This document shows, piece by piece, positions 12,253 to 25,170 of a DNA stretch of 64,000 nt. Each line of letters starts with the position of its first letter. Position 1 is the first letter of the stretch. The position numbers and the translations under genes were made by a program. Below the pieces are notes generated by a model. It was not told the DNA's origin, searched no databases, and saw nothing but the letters and a program-made list of their open reading frames with translations. This stretch comes from Monilinia fructicola (lineage: Eukaryota > Ascomycota > Leotiomycetes > Helotiales > Sclerotiniaceae), in the NCBI GenBank assembly GCA_008692225.1, contig VICG01000005.1, positions 1,521,001 to 1,585,000 of the forward strand. Direction: 5' to 3'.

Positions 12253-12789
12253 ACTGTGAGATATGGTATGATATAATCAATCAATATCTTCGAAACTGTT
12301 GGTAATGTTGTCCCCGTCGGTAGGATATTACGAATGATCTTGTTATCTCTACTACTCGTGGACTGCTCAACGGAAGAAGAACCTTGGAAGCACCAAAAAA
12401 CAAGTCGTAAAGATGTGGCGCAGTGTGTGGATGAGGTGATGATATTGATTATTGAACGTTTGGTATACTTGAAATTCGAGTGTATTAAAAGTTATTGGTT
12501 GTGAAGGGAGAAGAAAACAATACTACAGGAAGTAAAGTATTTCACACTGAATCATCTCATCTCATCTCAGATCATATTATTTTATATGAATGAACGAACA
12601 ATTGAGAAAGGAATGGCCGTAGTTATCGTCTCGTTTTTTCCTTTAAAGCATGGAAGTGTGAAGGTTGAAGGTTGAAGCATGAAGTTGTACTCCGTAGTGT
12701 GGAAGCATGAAGCATCAAGAATGAAGAGAAGAGAGAATACCAAATGAATTAATTTTGATTGATTAATTGAGTGATGATGTATGTCTCTG

Positions 12790-12845
12790 TCTCTTTTGCT
12801 TCTTCCTCTTCTTCTTCTCCTTCTTCTTCTTCTTCTTCTTCTTCA
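12790..12845. repeat. (CTT)n pyrimidine tract
   Basis: CTT units with a few CTC and CCTCTT variants, ending in a pure run of eight or more CTT. Confidence 0.85.
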
Positions 12846-14725
12846 AACTCTTAACATATGAGAATAGAATGGCCCGTAACCGTTGAATGTGTGTGTCGTG
12901 TGTGATATGTATTGTCTGCGCAGATGGTATTCAATCAATACGTACTCTGCATCTGCAGTAAAGAGTAGGTAGAAGGCAGTCACTATACAAGGAGTACTGG
13001 GTAGTTGTTTAGTTTGTTGATGATGGATAAGGCCGTTCGAGAAGATAATTTGGTACCACGCTAATCCTGATTGGATACTAGCTCCCTCTTCCCTCCCTCT
13101 GCCCTCTTCCTTCCCTTTTTGATGTGCCCAGGTGATTTTAATTCTTTCCTAAATTGAAGGTGGCAGAAGTTCGAGGGGCTGGGTTTGGCTTGGCGTTGAT
13201 TTAACCCGCTTTTTTTGAATGGGATTTTTCTTCCTTTTCTCTATGGAGTACCTGTACTATAGACATATAATATAAAATAAAGTAAAGTAAAGTTGCGGCA
13301 CGTATAGAGCGATTCGGAAATATGATTGGTTCGAGGAGATCTAATGATAGATGATTGCTAGGTACAAGGTATGAGTTAGTTCATTCATTCATTCAAACAA
13401 TAGGAGGCTGTGCATTGAAAAGTACGGACAAGTATACGGAGTAGACGATGATGATAATAATGAATGTATGGGAATTCTCAAGTTCCTGACGAATGGATGA
13501 GCGATTGAATCAATGGGTGATGAATCAACGGGTGGCTGGTTTGTTAAGGTTGGACTTGATTCTTGGGCTTCTTCTTCTTTATCCATGAATAGCTGAAGTA
13601 TTCAATATAAATGAAAGGGAATTACCTAGGTAGATGAAGGATTTTTATACGAGTATGAGGTTAAAACTTATTAAAGTCGTTTATATCACTTTAATATATA
13701 GCTCTAATATACTATACAATATGAGGAACTTATATATATATATATATATATATTTATGTTTATACTCTTATATATAGATAAATCTAATAACTTTCATTTA
13801 AAAGAAAAATATACTACCTCTATATATAGATTCAAGAGCCATATATCTATATTGATATATAACTACCTAGGTAATAACTCCGATTTAAGAAAGTAAGTAT
13901 ACATACCTAGGTAACCTCAAACCCTATCAATAAGTTCTAATCATACATACATTGTCATACAAATCGTATAATACCTACAGTATAACCCAAATTGAAAGCA
14001 TACAATCCACACAAAAGTACACATCACATGATTCACATCATCCCCTTCCAAGGTTCTTCAAATCATCTACTCAAGTGGTTTCAGTTACCATCCATATCAT
14101 CATGATGATCATCATCATTAGGATCACCACACCCACCACACCCACCAACCAACCACCACCAATCTCTCCCGCCCAAAACCCAACACCGTAATGTCAGAAA
14201 ATCCACCCAGCTCATAAATTCCATTGGTGTCAAGGTATCAACCGCAGAATCCAAAACCGCCCAATCCGCTTCCCGTCACAAACGAACACCACCCCGCGAA
14301 ACTCACGTTCTGTGATATATATCGAATGCTGTACGTATTCTACTGCCCCTGCTTTATTCTCCTCGCTACGTACTCTGCGCTACAAATCACCACGTTACCC
14401 CCTTTCTTTACCCAACCAAGTAACCTCTCTCCCTCCCTAATATCTCCCTAAACAAACAAACAAACAAACAAACTTCCCCAAATGAACCAAATCAAATTTG
14501 ATTGGATGAACCAGACATCCCACAGATATCCCAGCTGGAAAAATCCTCAATTAATCTACAGTATACGGAGTAGTATCGTCCTCTGGACCATTAATCCACG
14601 GGTGCCACTTTCGAGCCACTTTTCAGCCACGATATCTCGTTGGGTAATCTTACCCCAAGTTTATGTTTATAGGTGGATAATTGTAAATACTCTTACGGGT
14701 GAGTGAGCATTAAGTGATGCTAGTA

Positions 14726-15140
<415 letters not shown>

Positions 15141-15642
15141 CTAATTTATTAAACCTTTTATTTAATATCTACATTCATCTCCCTTATATATTTTAACTAT
15201 AATAAGTATTATTAAAAATATAAGATTACTAATAAATCATTATACTTGCCCTTAGGACTCCTTTCTTTCGATTTATTTATTATAATTAATCATCACTTTC
15301 ACCACCGTACCTCAACTAAAACCACAAACTGTATTTTAACTAGGGTTGTATAATTTATATATTTTGGCTGACGAATATATATTTTTATATTATAACACTT
15401 TTTGAGCGTTATAAAAATATTATGCCAAGCATATTATGTATAGTATATACGATTACGTTATTTTTTTTTACTCTTTTTATCCAATTAGATTATTAAAATA
15501 AAAAAAAGTGGAATAAAATTTGAGGAATTTTTAAATAGAAATAAAAATTTGTTTCTATAAGAGATTTTTAGGGAATTATATCGATTTAACCAATTAAATT
15601 GAATTATTTTGCTTGATATATTAAAAATAAATAATATTAACT

Positions 15643-15728
15643 AGTTTAAGCGAATAATATTATAAATTAGCTAATTTGAGCGAATGATATTATAGATTAG
15701 CTAACTTAAACAAATAATATTATTAATT
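15643..15728. repeat. Three tandem copies of a ~30-bp AT-rich unit
   Basis: Each unit has TAACTAGTTTAAGCGAATAA-like sequence followed by TATTATAAAT; the second and third copies differ by scattered C/T and G/A changes, in keeping with RIP-like decay of a tandem repeat. Confidence 0.7.
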
Positions 15729-16506
15729 GAAAATATAAATAGATTTTGAAGGTATGTTTATTAATAAACATTGAAGACTTTTCTTAATTATCCAATCAAA
15801 TTCATATTTATCCTTTCAAAATACCTTTAATATTTACTTAAAATATTCTCAATCCCCGGCCCTAAAGCTCTCAACCATTTAAAATATTCAATCCTTACCT
15901 AAAATAGATTAGATAACCCACTTTAAAATACACTAATATATACATATATATACATATATATATTTGCTTTAACCAATATTATATATTATATTAAGGTGAC
16001 CGATATACGTTACAGTATATCAGTATAAATAACAACCCTAATTTCAACCCACAAACAAAACAACACTACCATCTCATCTCATCCCATCCACCCACCTACC
16101 CACCCACCCACCAAAACCTACATACCGTACGCACATACGTACATGCGTCCATCCACCGTCATTCTCGCAGCAACGCAACGCACCTCGCATCACCTCGCAC
16201 TCCATCCATCCATCCTGATCCCCCTTCCTGGTAACCTGCAACCTGTAACTCGGAAGATACAAAGTGCTGTGCAGTGTGCAGTGTGCAGCCGGGATAAGAT
16301 CCAAGACCAAGTCCCGAAAAAGCCTTGGAAATCTCCATACGTTGATAGGACTCACTCGAAGAAGAAGAAGAGGAAGAAGTAGGCAAGGAGATCAGTAGAT
16401 GCGATGACTAATTGGGTTTGCACTGTTGAATTATTGATCATGATGGATGGATGAGAGGGGGCTTTGGATGGTGGGGATGATGGATGGGAGGGGGGAGGGC
16501 TTGGAT

Positions 16507-16560
16507 GGTTATAGTGGAATGATTGGGAATTGGGAATTGGGAATTGGGAATTGGGAATGA
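16507..16560. repeat. (GGGAATT)n short tandem repeat
   Basis: Four to five copies of a 7-bp GGGAATT unit in a G-rich spacer. Confidence 0.85.
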
Positions 16561-16686
16561 TGAAACGAAATGACGAAATGAAATGCGTGTTCGGATTCAG
16601 CTTGATTTTGATTTTGAGTTGGGGGGTTGGGGGTTGGGGGAGGTTGGGGTGGGTTGGTGTATGAATTTGAATTTGAATAATTAATA

Positions 16687-18146
16687 CTTGGCGTTGTTTT
16701 GGGTCAATGCCGGGATAAAAATTAACCGAAAAACGAAATATATATTATTGTGTATTTAATCTTTAGAAAATTATAATAAATCAACGAATAAATTAGATAT
16801 TATAAAAAATGTTTTAAAATATTATAAAACTAAAAAATATATAATAAGCGTTTTTAATTTCTAAATATCAATACTCCTTTATATATTAAAAAGAATTTAA
16901 AAAGGTATATTTTTTTATCTTATTTTATATTACTTATATTTCAAACTTTAATAAATTAGATTTAATTATTGATTATATAAAAATTAAAAGCTATATTAAA
17001 TAAAGAATTTAATTCTATATAATATAATAATTTTAGTTTAGTTTTTTTATTATTATTAGATTTATAAAAAGCCTTTTAAAATAAAAATAAAAAAGTATAA
17101 TAAATTTTTATTATATATAATAATAAAAGCATTATATAACTTATAAATTCGAATAAGAACTCTTTATATATATAGTTTATAAGTAAAATATAATATATTT
17201 ATTTTTTTTATTATATATATATAATTATATATATAAAAATTGATTTATAATAGTTTATATAACGAATATTACGTGTCTTAAGTACGTAATATCTTATTAC
17301 GCTAAGCGATATTATATATAAAAGAGATCTTTAAATCCCTTAAAGATCTTTTTCCTTTTTAACTTTCTTATTTTAGTTAATTAACCTTTATTGACTTGCC
17401 TTAGTATATAATCGTAATAGTTTAAATAGTAAATCCTTTTTAGTATAAATTAATTATAAATTTATATTATAATATTTTTCGCTTAAACTAGAACTATAAT
17501 ATATTTTATTAAAATTCTATATATAGTAATAATTTTTATTCAAATTTATAAATTATATAATCTTTTAATTATTATATATAATTGTTACAATCACATACTA
17601 AAGCGAATTAATAGAGGTTAATTAATTAGAATAAGAAAGCTAAAGAGGGAAGAGATCTTTAAGGGACCTAGAGATCTCTTATATGTACAGTATCGCTTAG
17701 CGTGATGAGATATCACGTGCCTTAGGCACGTGATATTCGTCACAATAATAAAAATTTATTATACTTTTCTCTCTTCATTTTAAAAAGCTTTTAGATATTT
17801 AATAATAATAAATAAAACTAAATTAAAATCAGTATATTATAAAAAATTAAATGATTTATCTAATATAACTTTTTGTTTCTTTATAATTATAATTAAACCT
17901 AATTTATTAAAGGTTAAAATATAAACAATATAAAATAGTATATTTTTTAAACTTTCTTTAAGATATTATAAAACTTTGATTTTTAATTATAAAATTTAAA
18001 TAAATAAAATATTATATTAATATTTTAAAGTTTTGCTTAAAAATTTTTAATAAATTCGTTAATTTGTTATAAATTTTTTAAAGATTTAATATAAATTTCG
18101 TTTTCACTTGATTTTTGGCCCGGCATTAGCCTAAAACAACGCCAAG
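16687..18146. mobile_element. 1.46-kb element with CTTGGCG terminal inverted repeats
   Basis: The left end is TA|CTTGGCGTTGTTTTGGG and the right end is its complement with two C-to-T-type changes, ending AACAACGCCAAG|TA. Inverted similarity continues inward for roughly 100 bp (TTAATCTTTAGAAAATTATA against its counterpart). TA flanks both ends. No open frame of useful length remains, so it is either a dead transposon or a non-autonomous one. A separate foldback repeat (17261-17742) is nested in its middle. It belongs to the same family as the elements at 7179-7431 and 18193-18444. Confidence 0.85.
17261..17742. mobile_element. Foldback repeat with ~157-bp inverted arms, nested in the 1.46-kb element
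   Basis: The left arm (about 17261-17418) starts AACGAATATTACGTG and contains GCTAAGCGATA, two AAGATCT-type words and TTAACCTTTATTGACTTG. The right arm (about 17586-17742) is its inverted copy and ends CACGTGATATTCGT. The arms are separated by about 167 bp of AT-rich spacer. A further palindrome ACGTGCCTTAGGCACGT sits near the outer end of the right arm. The left arm has more T and A at positions where the right arm has C and G, which suggests unequal decay. A single arm of the same family lies at 7017-7172. Confidence 0.8.
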
Positions 18147-18192
18147 TAGAGTATAAGTGTAAAAAATAATAAAAATAATAGTAATAATAATA

Positions 18193-18444
18193 CTTTGCGT
18201 TGTTTTGGATTAATGCCGGGCTAAAAATCTACAAAATAGTATATCTTTTAAATTCTTTTTTTATATATTATAAAAGTTTTGTTTTTAAGAGTTTTAATAT
18301 ACTAGACGTTTATTTTTTAACTTAATAATACTATAAAGCATCCTTTATAATTTTTAATAGATTTATTAATTTATTATAATTTTTTAAAATAAATTTCGTT
18401 TTTGGTTGATTTTTAGCCCGGTATTAACCTAAAACAACGCTAAG
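18193..18444. mobile_element. 252-bp MITE with CTTGGCG-type terminal inverted repeats, copy 2
   Basis: Ends are TA|CTTTGCGTTGTTTTGG and AACAACGCTAAG|TA. The interior closely follows the copy at 7179-7431 (for example TCTACAAAATAGTATATC near the left end), differing mostly by C/T and G/A changes. It starts only 46 bases after the right end of the 1.46-kb relative and abuts the ATT array on its right. Confidence 0.87.
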
Positions 18445-18477
18445 TAATAATAGTAATAATAATAATAATAAAATATA

Positions 18478-18799
<322 letters not shown>

Positions 18800-18800
18800 C

Positions 18801-19070
18801 AATACTAGCACTCGCGGAAAATAAAGTTTTAGATTATGTATTCGTAGAATTTTATTAGCCTCGAACGAAGTGAGGATTGAGGGTTTGGGGGCTAGCCCCT
18901 ATTAAGTAATACTAGCACTCGCGGAAAATAAATTTTCAGACTTTGGATTCGTCGAATTTTATTACTTAATGGGGGCTAGCCCCCAAACCCCCAATCCTCA
19001 CTTCGTTCGAGGCTAATAAAATTCTACGAATCCATAATCTAAAAATTTGTTTTCCGCGAGTGCTAGTATT
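18801..19070. mobile_element. Palindromic element with ACTAGCACTCGCGG ends
   Basis: Positions 18801-18910 and 18961-19070 are inverted copies of 110 bp with about six mismatches. The 50 bp between them (18911-18960) start with ACTAGCACTCGCGG again, so the right two thirds (18911-19067) form a complete small element with ~54-bp terminal inverted repeats and a core containing GGGGGCTAGCCCCC; the left third is a second copy in opposite orientation that lacks its last ~50 bp. There is no coding capacity. The family is not known to me. Confidence 0.85.
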
Positions 19071-19202
<132 letters not shown>

Positions 19203-19625
19203 AGAAATAAATCATTTTTAAAATTCTTTACTATTATATATTTATTTTCTACTCTCTTAATTTCGAATGAATACTTTTATATTATAAAAAATATTTAATA
19301 TAATTATATTCTATATTTAATATATTAATAATAATATTCTTTTTTTCTATATCTCTTTTTATATTTATAATATATTTTCTAATAATATTTCTAAATAAAT
19401 ATTAGTTTATATAATTTTCTTAATAATAATTCTATTTTATTCTTTTTATTCTCTTTACTTTTTTATTCTATTTATTCTATTTATTTCATTTAGTTCACTT
19501 TTAAATATTTTTCTATTTAATTTAATATCTAGAATTTATAAAGAAGCTTTATAGTTTTTATAGATTTCTTAATATATTTTTAATCATATATAAAATATAT
19601 AAAGTATTTATTATAACTGTAATAA

Positions 19626-19925
19626 TAAACCTCTTTATTTATTATTATTATTTATTATTATTATTTATTATTTATTATTTATTATTTATTATTTATTATT
19701 TATTATTTATTATTTATTATTTATTATTTATTATTTATTATTTATTATTTATTATTTATCATTTATCATTTATCATTTATCATTTATTATTTATTATTTA
19801 TTATTTATCATTTATTATTTATTATTTATTATTTATCATTTATTATTTATTATTTTATTATTTATTATTTTATTATTATTTATTATTTATTATTTATTAT
19901 TTATTATTTATTATTTACTATTTAC
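19626..19925. repeat. (TTATTTA)n 7-bp minisatellite, ~300 bp
   Basis: About 40 copies of TTATTTA with several TCATTTA variants in blocks, which shows local spreading of the C variant. It ends in ATATATTATATA. Confidence 0.95.
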
Positions 19926-20631
19926 TATATATTATATATTATATATTTTAAAAAGTTAAAAAAATTATATGAGTATCGAAATCATATGATTATTTTTCAT
20001 TATATATAGCTTATACTATATATAGAACAATATAATAAAAATTTAAGATCACGTAACCTTTGAAATATATATAATATACAAAACATACTTATAAAGCATA
20101 TAATTTAACTCTAATAGAATTGAAATTTAACGCTATATACATTCCATACATATCGGAGGATAATTTTCTCACTAGCTCTAAATCACTATAAAATTTGTTA
20201 GATTAATCGATTTAATCTTAGCTTTACAGACTCTTATAATAAGAGCTATAGGTTCGTAGAGGGCACTATATATAGATGTTAAATCTTTATCCTTCTAGTA
20301 ATATACTACATTTAACAAATAGTATATTGCTATAATTTTAATACTCGAGGGTTTTTATTTAAAAGTATAGAGATTATACGAATTCGCTTTATATTTTGAT
20401 TAAATCATTAATATTATCTTTGTATATTTAGAAAAATAATCAAATCATAAAATCATTTAGTTGATAATAAACAATTCATTATATAAAACTATATTATAAT
20501 AAAAAAGAGGAGAAAAAATTACTAGTTATTACTTAATATTGATATATTTGTGTACTAACTTTGTTAAAATAATAGGTTTCGTGGTTGATACTTGTTTTTG
20601 CGCTGTATTTAAGATTTGAGATTTTAATCTT

Positions 20632-20690
20632 AAATCTTGAATCTTGAATCTTGAATCTTGAATCTTGAATCTTGAATCTTGAATCTTGAA
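20632..20690. repeat. (AATCTTG)n 7-bp tandem repeat
   Basis: Eight or nine copies of AATCTTG, the first two slightly altered. Confidence 0.95.
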
Positions 20691-20861
20691 ATTTTAAGAT
20701 GTGTTGATAGTTAAGGGTTTAGCGAGATTTTGAATTCAACTCTGGAGATTCTGTGGGTTGGTGGATGCTTGATGCTTGATGCTTAAAGGGGTGGTGGGGG
20801 TTTCGAGTATATACTCACTTGTGTTTTATATACTCGCAAGTTAAACATACCATCCCATCCC

Positions 20862-20930
20862 ATCCCATACCACCTCATACTATTCCATACCACCTCATAC
20901 TATTCCATACCACCTCATACTATTCCATAC
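20862..20930. repeat. 20-bp minisatellite
   Basis: Three identical copies of CATACCACCTCATACTATTC preceded by CATCCC units. Confidence 0.95.
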
Positions 20931-21459
20931 CCACACCACACAAAACCCAACTCCAACCTCCCAAACACTCAAAGAACCCCACCCCACACCTCCAAGTTCA
21001 ATCCCTCCGATGAGATCTCCCCCAGGCAAGAAATGCTTTTGATAAAATGGACAGTTGGGTGAAGGTATAGATACCTCATTATACTACACTATACCATCGT
21101 CCACTAATCTATCCAATGCAAGATACACCAGAACCTTAATCTCCTCAACACGTGAAATCTCAAGAGAGAAGTTCTTAGACCAATAACTATGCATTAGATA
21201 CTTTTGAAGAGCACAGCAGCGGCTCATTAGTCTGAAAGGCTTAATATCTGTAATTCAGAGATTCGTAGGAGAATGAATATTAGTTATTGTTTTCTTTCCT
21301 CTTTTCCTCTATTCTTTCGAAAAGATGAAAAGATGAAAAGATGAAAAGATTAAAAGATTAAAAGTAAAAGTTATATAAATAAAAAGAAAAGAAAAAAGGG
21401 AAAAGAGAAGAAAAAAATATAGATATACCAATAACCCTCATTCTTATATGCTCCCCTTG

Positions 21460-21662
21460 TTTTCCTTTCTTCCCTCTTCCCTCTTCCCTCTTCCTTCTTC
21501 CCTCTTCCTCTTCCTCTTCCCTCTTCCTTCTTTCCCTCTTCCCTCTTCCCTCTTCCCTCTTCCCTCTTCCCTCTTCCTCTTCCCTCTTCCCTCTTCCCTC
21601 TTCCCTCTTCCCTCTTCCCTCTTCCCTCTTCCCTCTTCCCTCTCCCTCTCCTTCCCCTCTCC
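21460..21662. repeat. (CCCTCTT)n polypyrimidine minisatellite, ~200 bp
   Basis: A 7-bp CCCTCTT unit with occasional CCTCTT and CCTTCTT variants. All bases on the + strand are pyrimidines over about 190 bp, a triplex-prone (H-DNA) composition. The Glu/Arg/Lys frames on the minus strand are artefacts of this repeat. Confidence 0.95.
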
Positions 21663-21857
21663 CCCATAAACCTCCCAATCCCACAACCTCTCTTATTGTC
21701 TTTCCCCCTCCCCCATCTTTCCCATTAAAACTCCCCCCATAAGCTCCCTAACTTCACAATTTATCTTATTTTTTCTATCCTCTCTCCTTTACCCCTCACC
21801 CCCATCATCCCACCATTCTTAATCCCCCCCTTAACCATCAATAAAACTTAAAACCTA

Positions 21858-21990
21858 CATCCATCCATCCATCCATCCATTCATTTATTCATTCATCCAT
21901 CTATCCATCCATTTATCCATCCATCCATTTATTTATTCATTCATTCATTTATTCATCCATTCATTCATTCATCGATCTATCCATCCATCC
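21858..21990. repeat. Mixed (CATC)n and (CATT)n array
   Basis: Tetranucleotide runs of ATCC and ATTC alternate over about 130 bp. Confidence 0.9.
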
Positions 21991-22132
21991 TCACCAACCC
22001 TCACCATCTCTCATCATCCCACTATTCTCTCCCCCTCCCCTCCCCTCCCCTCCCCTACAGTCCCTCTCTACTAAGAAAAAAACACCCAAAACAACCCAAC
22101 CCAACCCAGCCCAAGATAAAACAGCCTATAAA

Positions 22133-22335
22133 AGTAATAAAAGTAATAAAAGTGATAAAAGTGATAAAAGTAATAAAAGTGATAAAAAAAAACAAAAAAA
22201 TATAAAAATATAAAAATATAAAAATATAAAAATATAAAAATATAAAAATATAAAAATATAAAAATATAAAAATATAAAAATATAAAAAATATAAAAATAT
22301 AAAAATATAAAAATATAAAAATATAAAAATAAATA
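22133..22335. repeat. (AAAAGTAAT/AAAAATAT)n arrays
   Basis: A 9-bp AAAAGT(A/G)AT run (22133-22188) is followed by about sixteen copies of the 8-bp unit AAAAATAT (22198-22335). Confidence 0.93.
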
Positions 22336-23000
22336 AAGACTTAAATACCTAAATACCTAAACACTTCAATACTCCAATACCTAAACACCCAAACAACCAC
22401 CCAACACCCAACCCCCCAACCCCCCAACACCCAACCCCCCAACCACCCCCCACAAAAAGACCCAGCAACAACAAACCCAACAGCCCTATCCTATCCTATC
22501 AGCAGAAGCGACGTCGCCAGTACAGGCAGCCAATGCTGTGAGCAAAAGCGGCGGAGATGGTGTAGCTAGCAGGAGAAAGTATTAGGTAGGTCGTTTTGAT
22601 GAAGATCGGCTAGCTTTACCACGATCCGCGGTTCCTGCTGAGACTGGGATGTTTACTTAGCTTGGTGAATGGTGGGTTTTGGCTTGGAGGTTGGAGGTTG
22701 GAGGTTGGATGAGTGAGTGAGTGGGTGAGTGAGTGAATAAGTGAATAAGTAAGTGAATAAGTAAGCGAGTACGTGTATAGACAAATGCCCAACTATAGAA
22801 TATCAACTATTCGGTATCGATTCTCAATTCTTCATTCTTCATTCTCCATTCTTCATCATTGGGCATTGTGGATTATGGATTATGGATGAAGGATGAAGGA
22901 TGAAGAATGAAGGATAATAGATAGAAAGATAAATAGATAGAAAGATAAATAGATAGAAAGATAGATATCTCACATCTAACATTGTAGATTTCGAAAGCCT

Positions 23001-23649
23001 TGATCGAGGAGAGGAAGCTTGTCACTTTTGAACTTCTCTTTATCTACCCTTCTCCCCTGTTCTCCTCGTGTGTACTACACAGACACCAACACACACCCAC
23101 ACACACCCACACCCACTCACCCCCCTGAATCACCAAATATCATACTCGAGTATTCCACAACACAAACAATATTAAGATTTAGAATTTTTTATTTTAGAAA
23201 CGCAAGAACTATAATGTCCTATGTCCATAACAACGCAAAGCTCCTTATAAATAATCATCAATAAACCATAACGTCATTCCTACCCACCCATCCCACTCCG
23301 TCCCATCCCATCCATTAGAAAGCACCACACACCAACTTGGCATGAAGCCGAAAGGTAGTGACTGACAGAACTAAAGTAGTCCCCGCGACGTAGAAAACAA
23401 GAGAAAAAGCTTCACACTCAACGGAATTCGTCGTCAGTTTCCTGCTAAATCCCACATTTCCTTCATCCGGACCTAAGAGCATCATCCATAAGCATACCCA
23501 TCTGCGTATTTCTCGTCGATCCCTTGTGTTCATTCTGCTAATCTCATGATATCTCATTTTTACTTTTGTATCTGGACCTTTCCATCAAGATAAATTGACC
23601 TCTCTTCACCAGAGTTGCAAAAGGCCCTCATCCTGCCGTATCATCACAC
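23001..23649. other. Downstream spacer of the reticulon gene
   Basis: About 650 bp with no gene. It includes a CACACCCA-rich stretch at 23080-23120 and presumably the 3' untranslated region of the reticulon gene near its right end. Confidence 0.5.
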
Positions 23650-24931
23650 TTAAGCGGCGATTAATGGCTCTTCCTCAGTAGCGATTTCGGCCGGCTTGAA
23701 CTCCTCCTTGGGTGCTACGGGGAAATCCTCCTCCTTGGTTCCATTGGTCTTTATTGTTGGGGAGGTCACTCTGCTAGCCACTGGGGATCCTGAGCGGCTT
23801 CGAGCACTTCCAATAATCTCTTGTGCCTTGTGAGCATACTCTCCAGCGTATTGCTTGGTGGTCTCGGCAACATGGGCGGCGTGTTGACTGGCAAGTTGCT
23901 TGACTTGTTTGGTCTGTTGGTTGACAACGCTCGAAATTTGAGCAAGGAGGTTGTCGATGACCTCCTTGTTGGTCTTGTAGATGAGTGGAGAAACAAAGAG
24001 AACCGAGGTAGCGATGAGAGTGAGACCCCAGAATGGAATAAGCTTGATCAAATAGTACGAGATGAAAGATCCAAAGAAGGCCTATCACGGTCAGCAATTT
24101 GCATTTTTCGAACAAGTCAATTGAGGTTCTCTTACAGCAAGAGAGACAAACACATTCTCAGCGAAGAGGATACGCTGTGACTCGATGACAAAAAAGTTAA
24201 TGAGCTCGTGAACATCACCGAGTAAGTTGTCGAGAGTCTCTTTCGAGATGGTGAAATATTTCTTGGGTCTGAATTGAGAGGTAAGACCATGGGAGAAGAG
24301 TAGCTTTCCGAGACCCTCTGCGAGTACTGTCACGAACAAAGTCATATATGTAACCTTGAATGAATATCGGAGGATGTCGAGATATCTAGCGGCGAAGATG
24401 AAGCCAACGATGGAGAGATATGCAATTCCAGAGGCACGAGGATTATCCCATGATAACAAACTCGAAAAGAATGAATGGTAGTGTGTGAGCTGTTGACCAG
24501 TAGCGGCTGGTTTAGCAGGAGGAGCGCGGGAGTTTGCGAGATTAGAGAATTCGGCTTGCGTCTTTGCATGTTGGTCTCGCACATTATCTGCTACTGGGCC
24601 TATTGGAAGGCTGTCAGTATTATAGCTATGGAAGATTTTTGATAGGAAATTATCGTACCATTAACGACACTTTGGGTGAAAGGATGATCTCCCACTGCGT
24701 TAGCAGCTGCAGATGCATCTAAATTGATTGGTTAGTTTATCTCTCGAAGGATATGATTGTGCGAACTTTGCAACTACTTTCATGATTAGTGATATATTCT
24801 CTGGTGAAGCTTTTGGCAGATGTATATATATAACTTACCTCACTGTCATAAACTGCGTTCTTTGCGTTCTCCATGGTGCTGGCAGTCTCTTCGGTCGAAT
24901 GTGAACTGATATTAGAGGGGAGATCTGACAT
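23650..24931 (-). CDS. Reticulon-like endoplasmic reticulum membrane-shaping protein
   Basis: Four exons: 24931-24844, 24718-24659, 24599-24136 and 24081-23650, giving 347 residues. Introns are 125, 59 and 54 nt. The first junction was set by frame: donor GTGAGG, not the overlapping GTAAGT 5 bases later, keeps the reading frame (VYD|NASAAANAV). The core is the reticulon homology domain: a WDNPRASGIAYLS entry, a first long hydrophobic hairpin, a ~60-residue loop with YFTISKETLDNLLGDVHELI, and a second hairpin (AFFGSFISYYLI to LFVSPLIYK) followed by an amphipathic helix and a hydrophilic C-tail ending PLIAA. Reticulons wedge into the ER bilayer and bend tubules. The single fungal RTN1-type gene is expected. 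The N-terminus is short and acidic. No defect is seen. Confidence 0.93.
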
Positions 24932-25061
24932 AATATGTGTAGAATTTGATGATATGTTTAAGAAGGTAGGTCAATAGTCAAGGATACCTTTGATGTAAGT
25001 TGGAGTTGGGTGATATTTGACGATGAGATGTAATGGGAAGTGATGGAAGGTGATGTAATGT

Positions 25062-25170
25062 AACGTGTTGAATGTGTTGGATATGCTGAGTGTGATGGAT
25101 GTGCTGAGTGTGGTGGATGTGCTGAGTGTGTTGAATGTGCTGAGTGTGTTGAATGTGTTGAGTGTGTTGC
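25062..25170. repeat. Degenerate ~18-bp tandem repeat upstream of the reticulon gene
   Basis: Units like GTGTTGAATGTGCTGAGT are repeated about six times with GATGG and GGTGG variants. It lies 130-240 bases upstream of the reticulon start codon, so probably within its promoter or leader. Confidence 0.85.

Larger units (their letters stand above)
11845..13640. other. Upstream spacer of the NIPA gene, no gene supported
   Basis: About 1.8 kb of non-coding sequence, presumably including the promoter and 5' leader. It holds a (TG)n-type run at 12183-12252, a pyrimidine-rich CTT array at 12790-12845 and single copies of the TACTCCGTA word near 12690. Confidence 0.6.

Noticed and set aside
21358..21684. 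Glu/Gly/Arg/Lys frames on the minus strand
   Set aside because: All three frames are open because of the 7-bp pyrimidine array.
24833..24838. GTAAGT donor for the first reticulon intron
   Set aside because: It has the better consensus but puts exon 2 out of frame; GTGAGG at 24843 keeps the frame.
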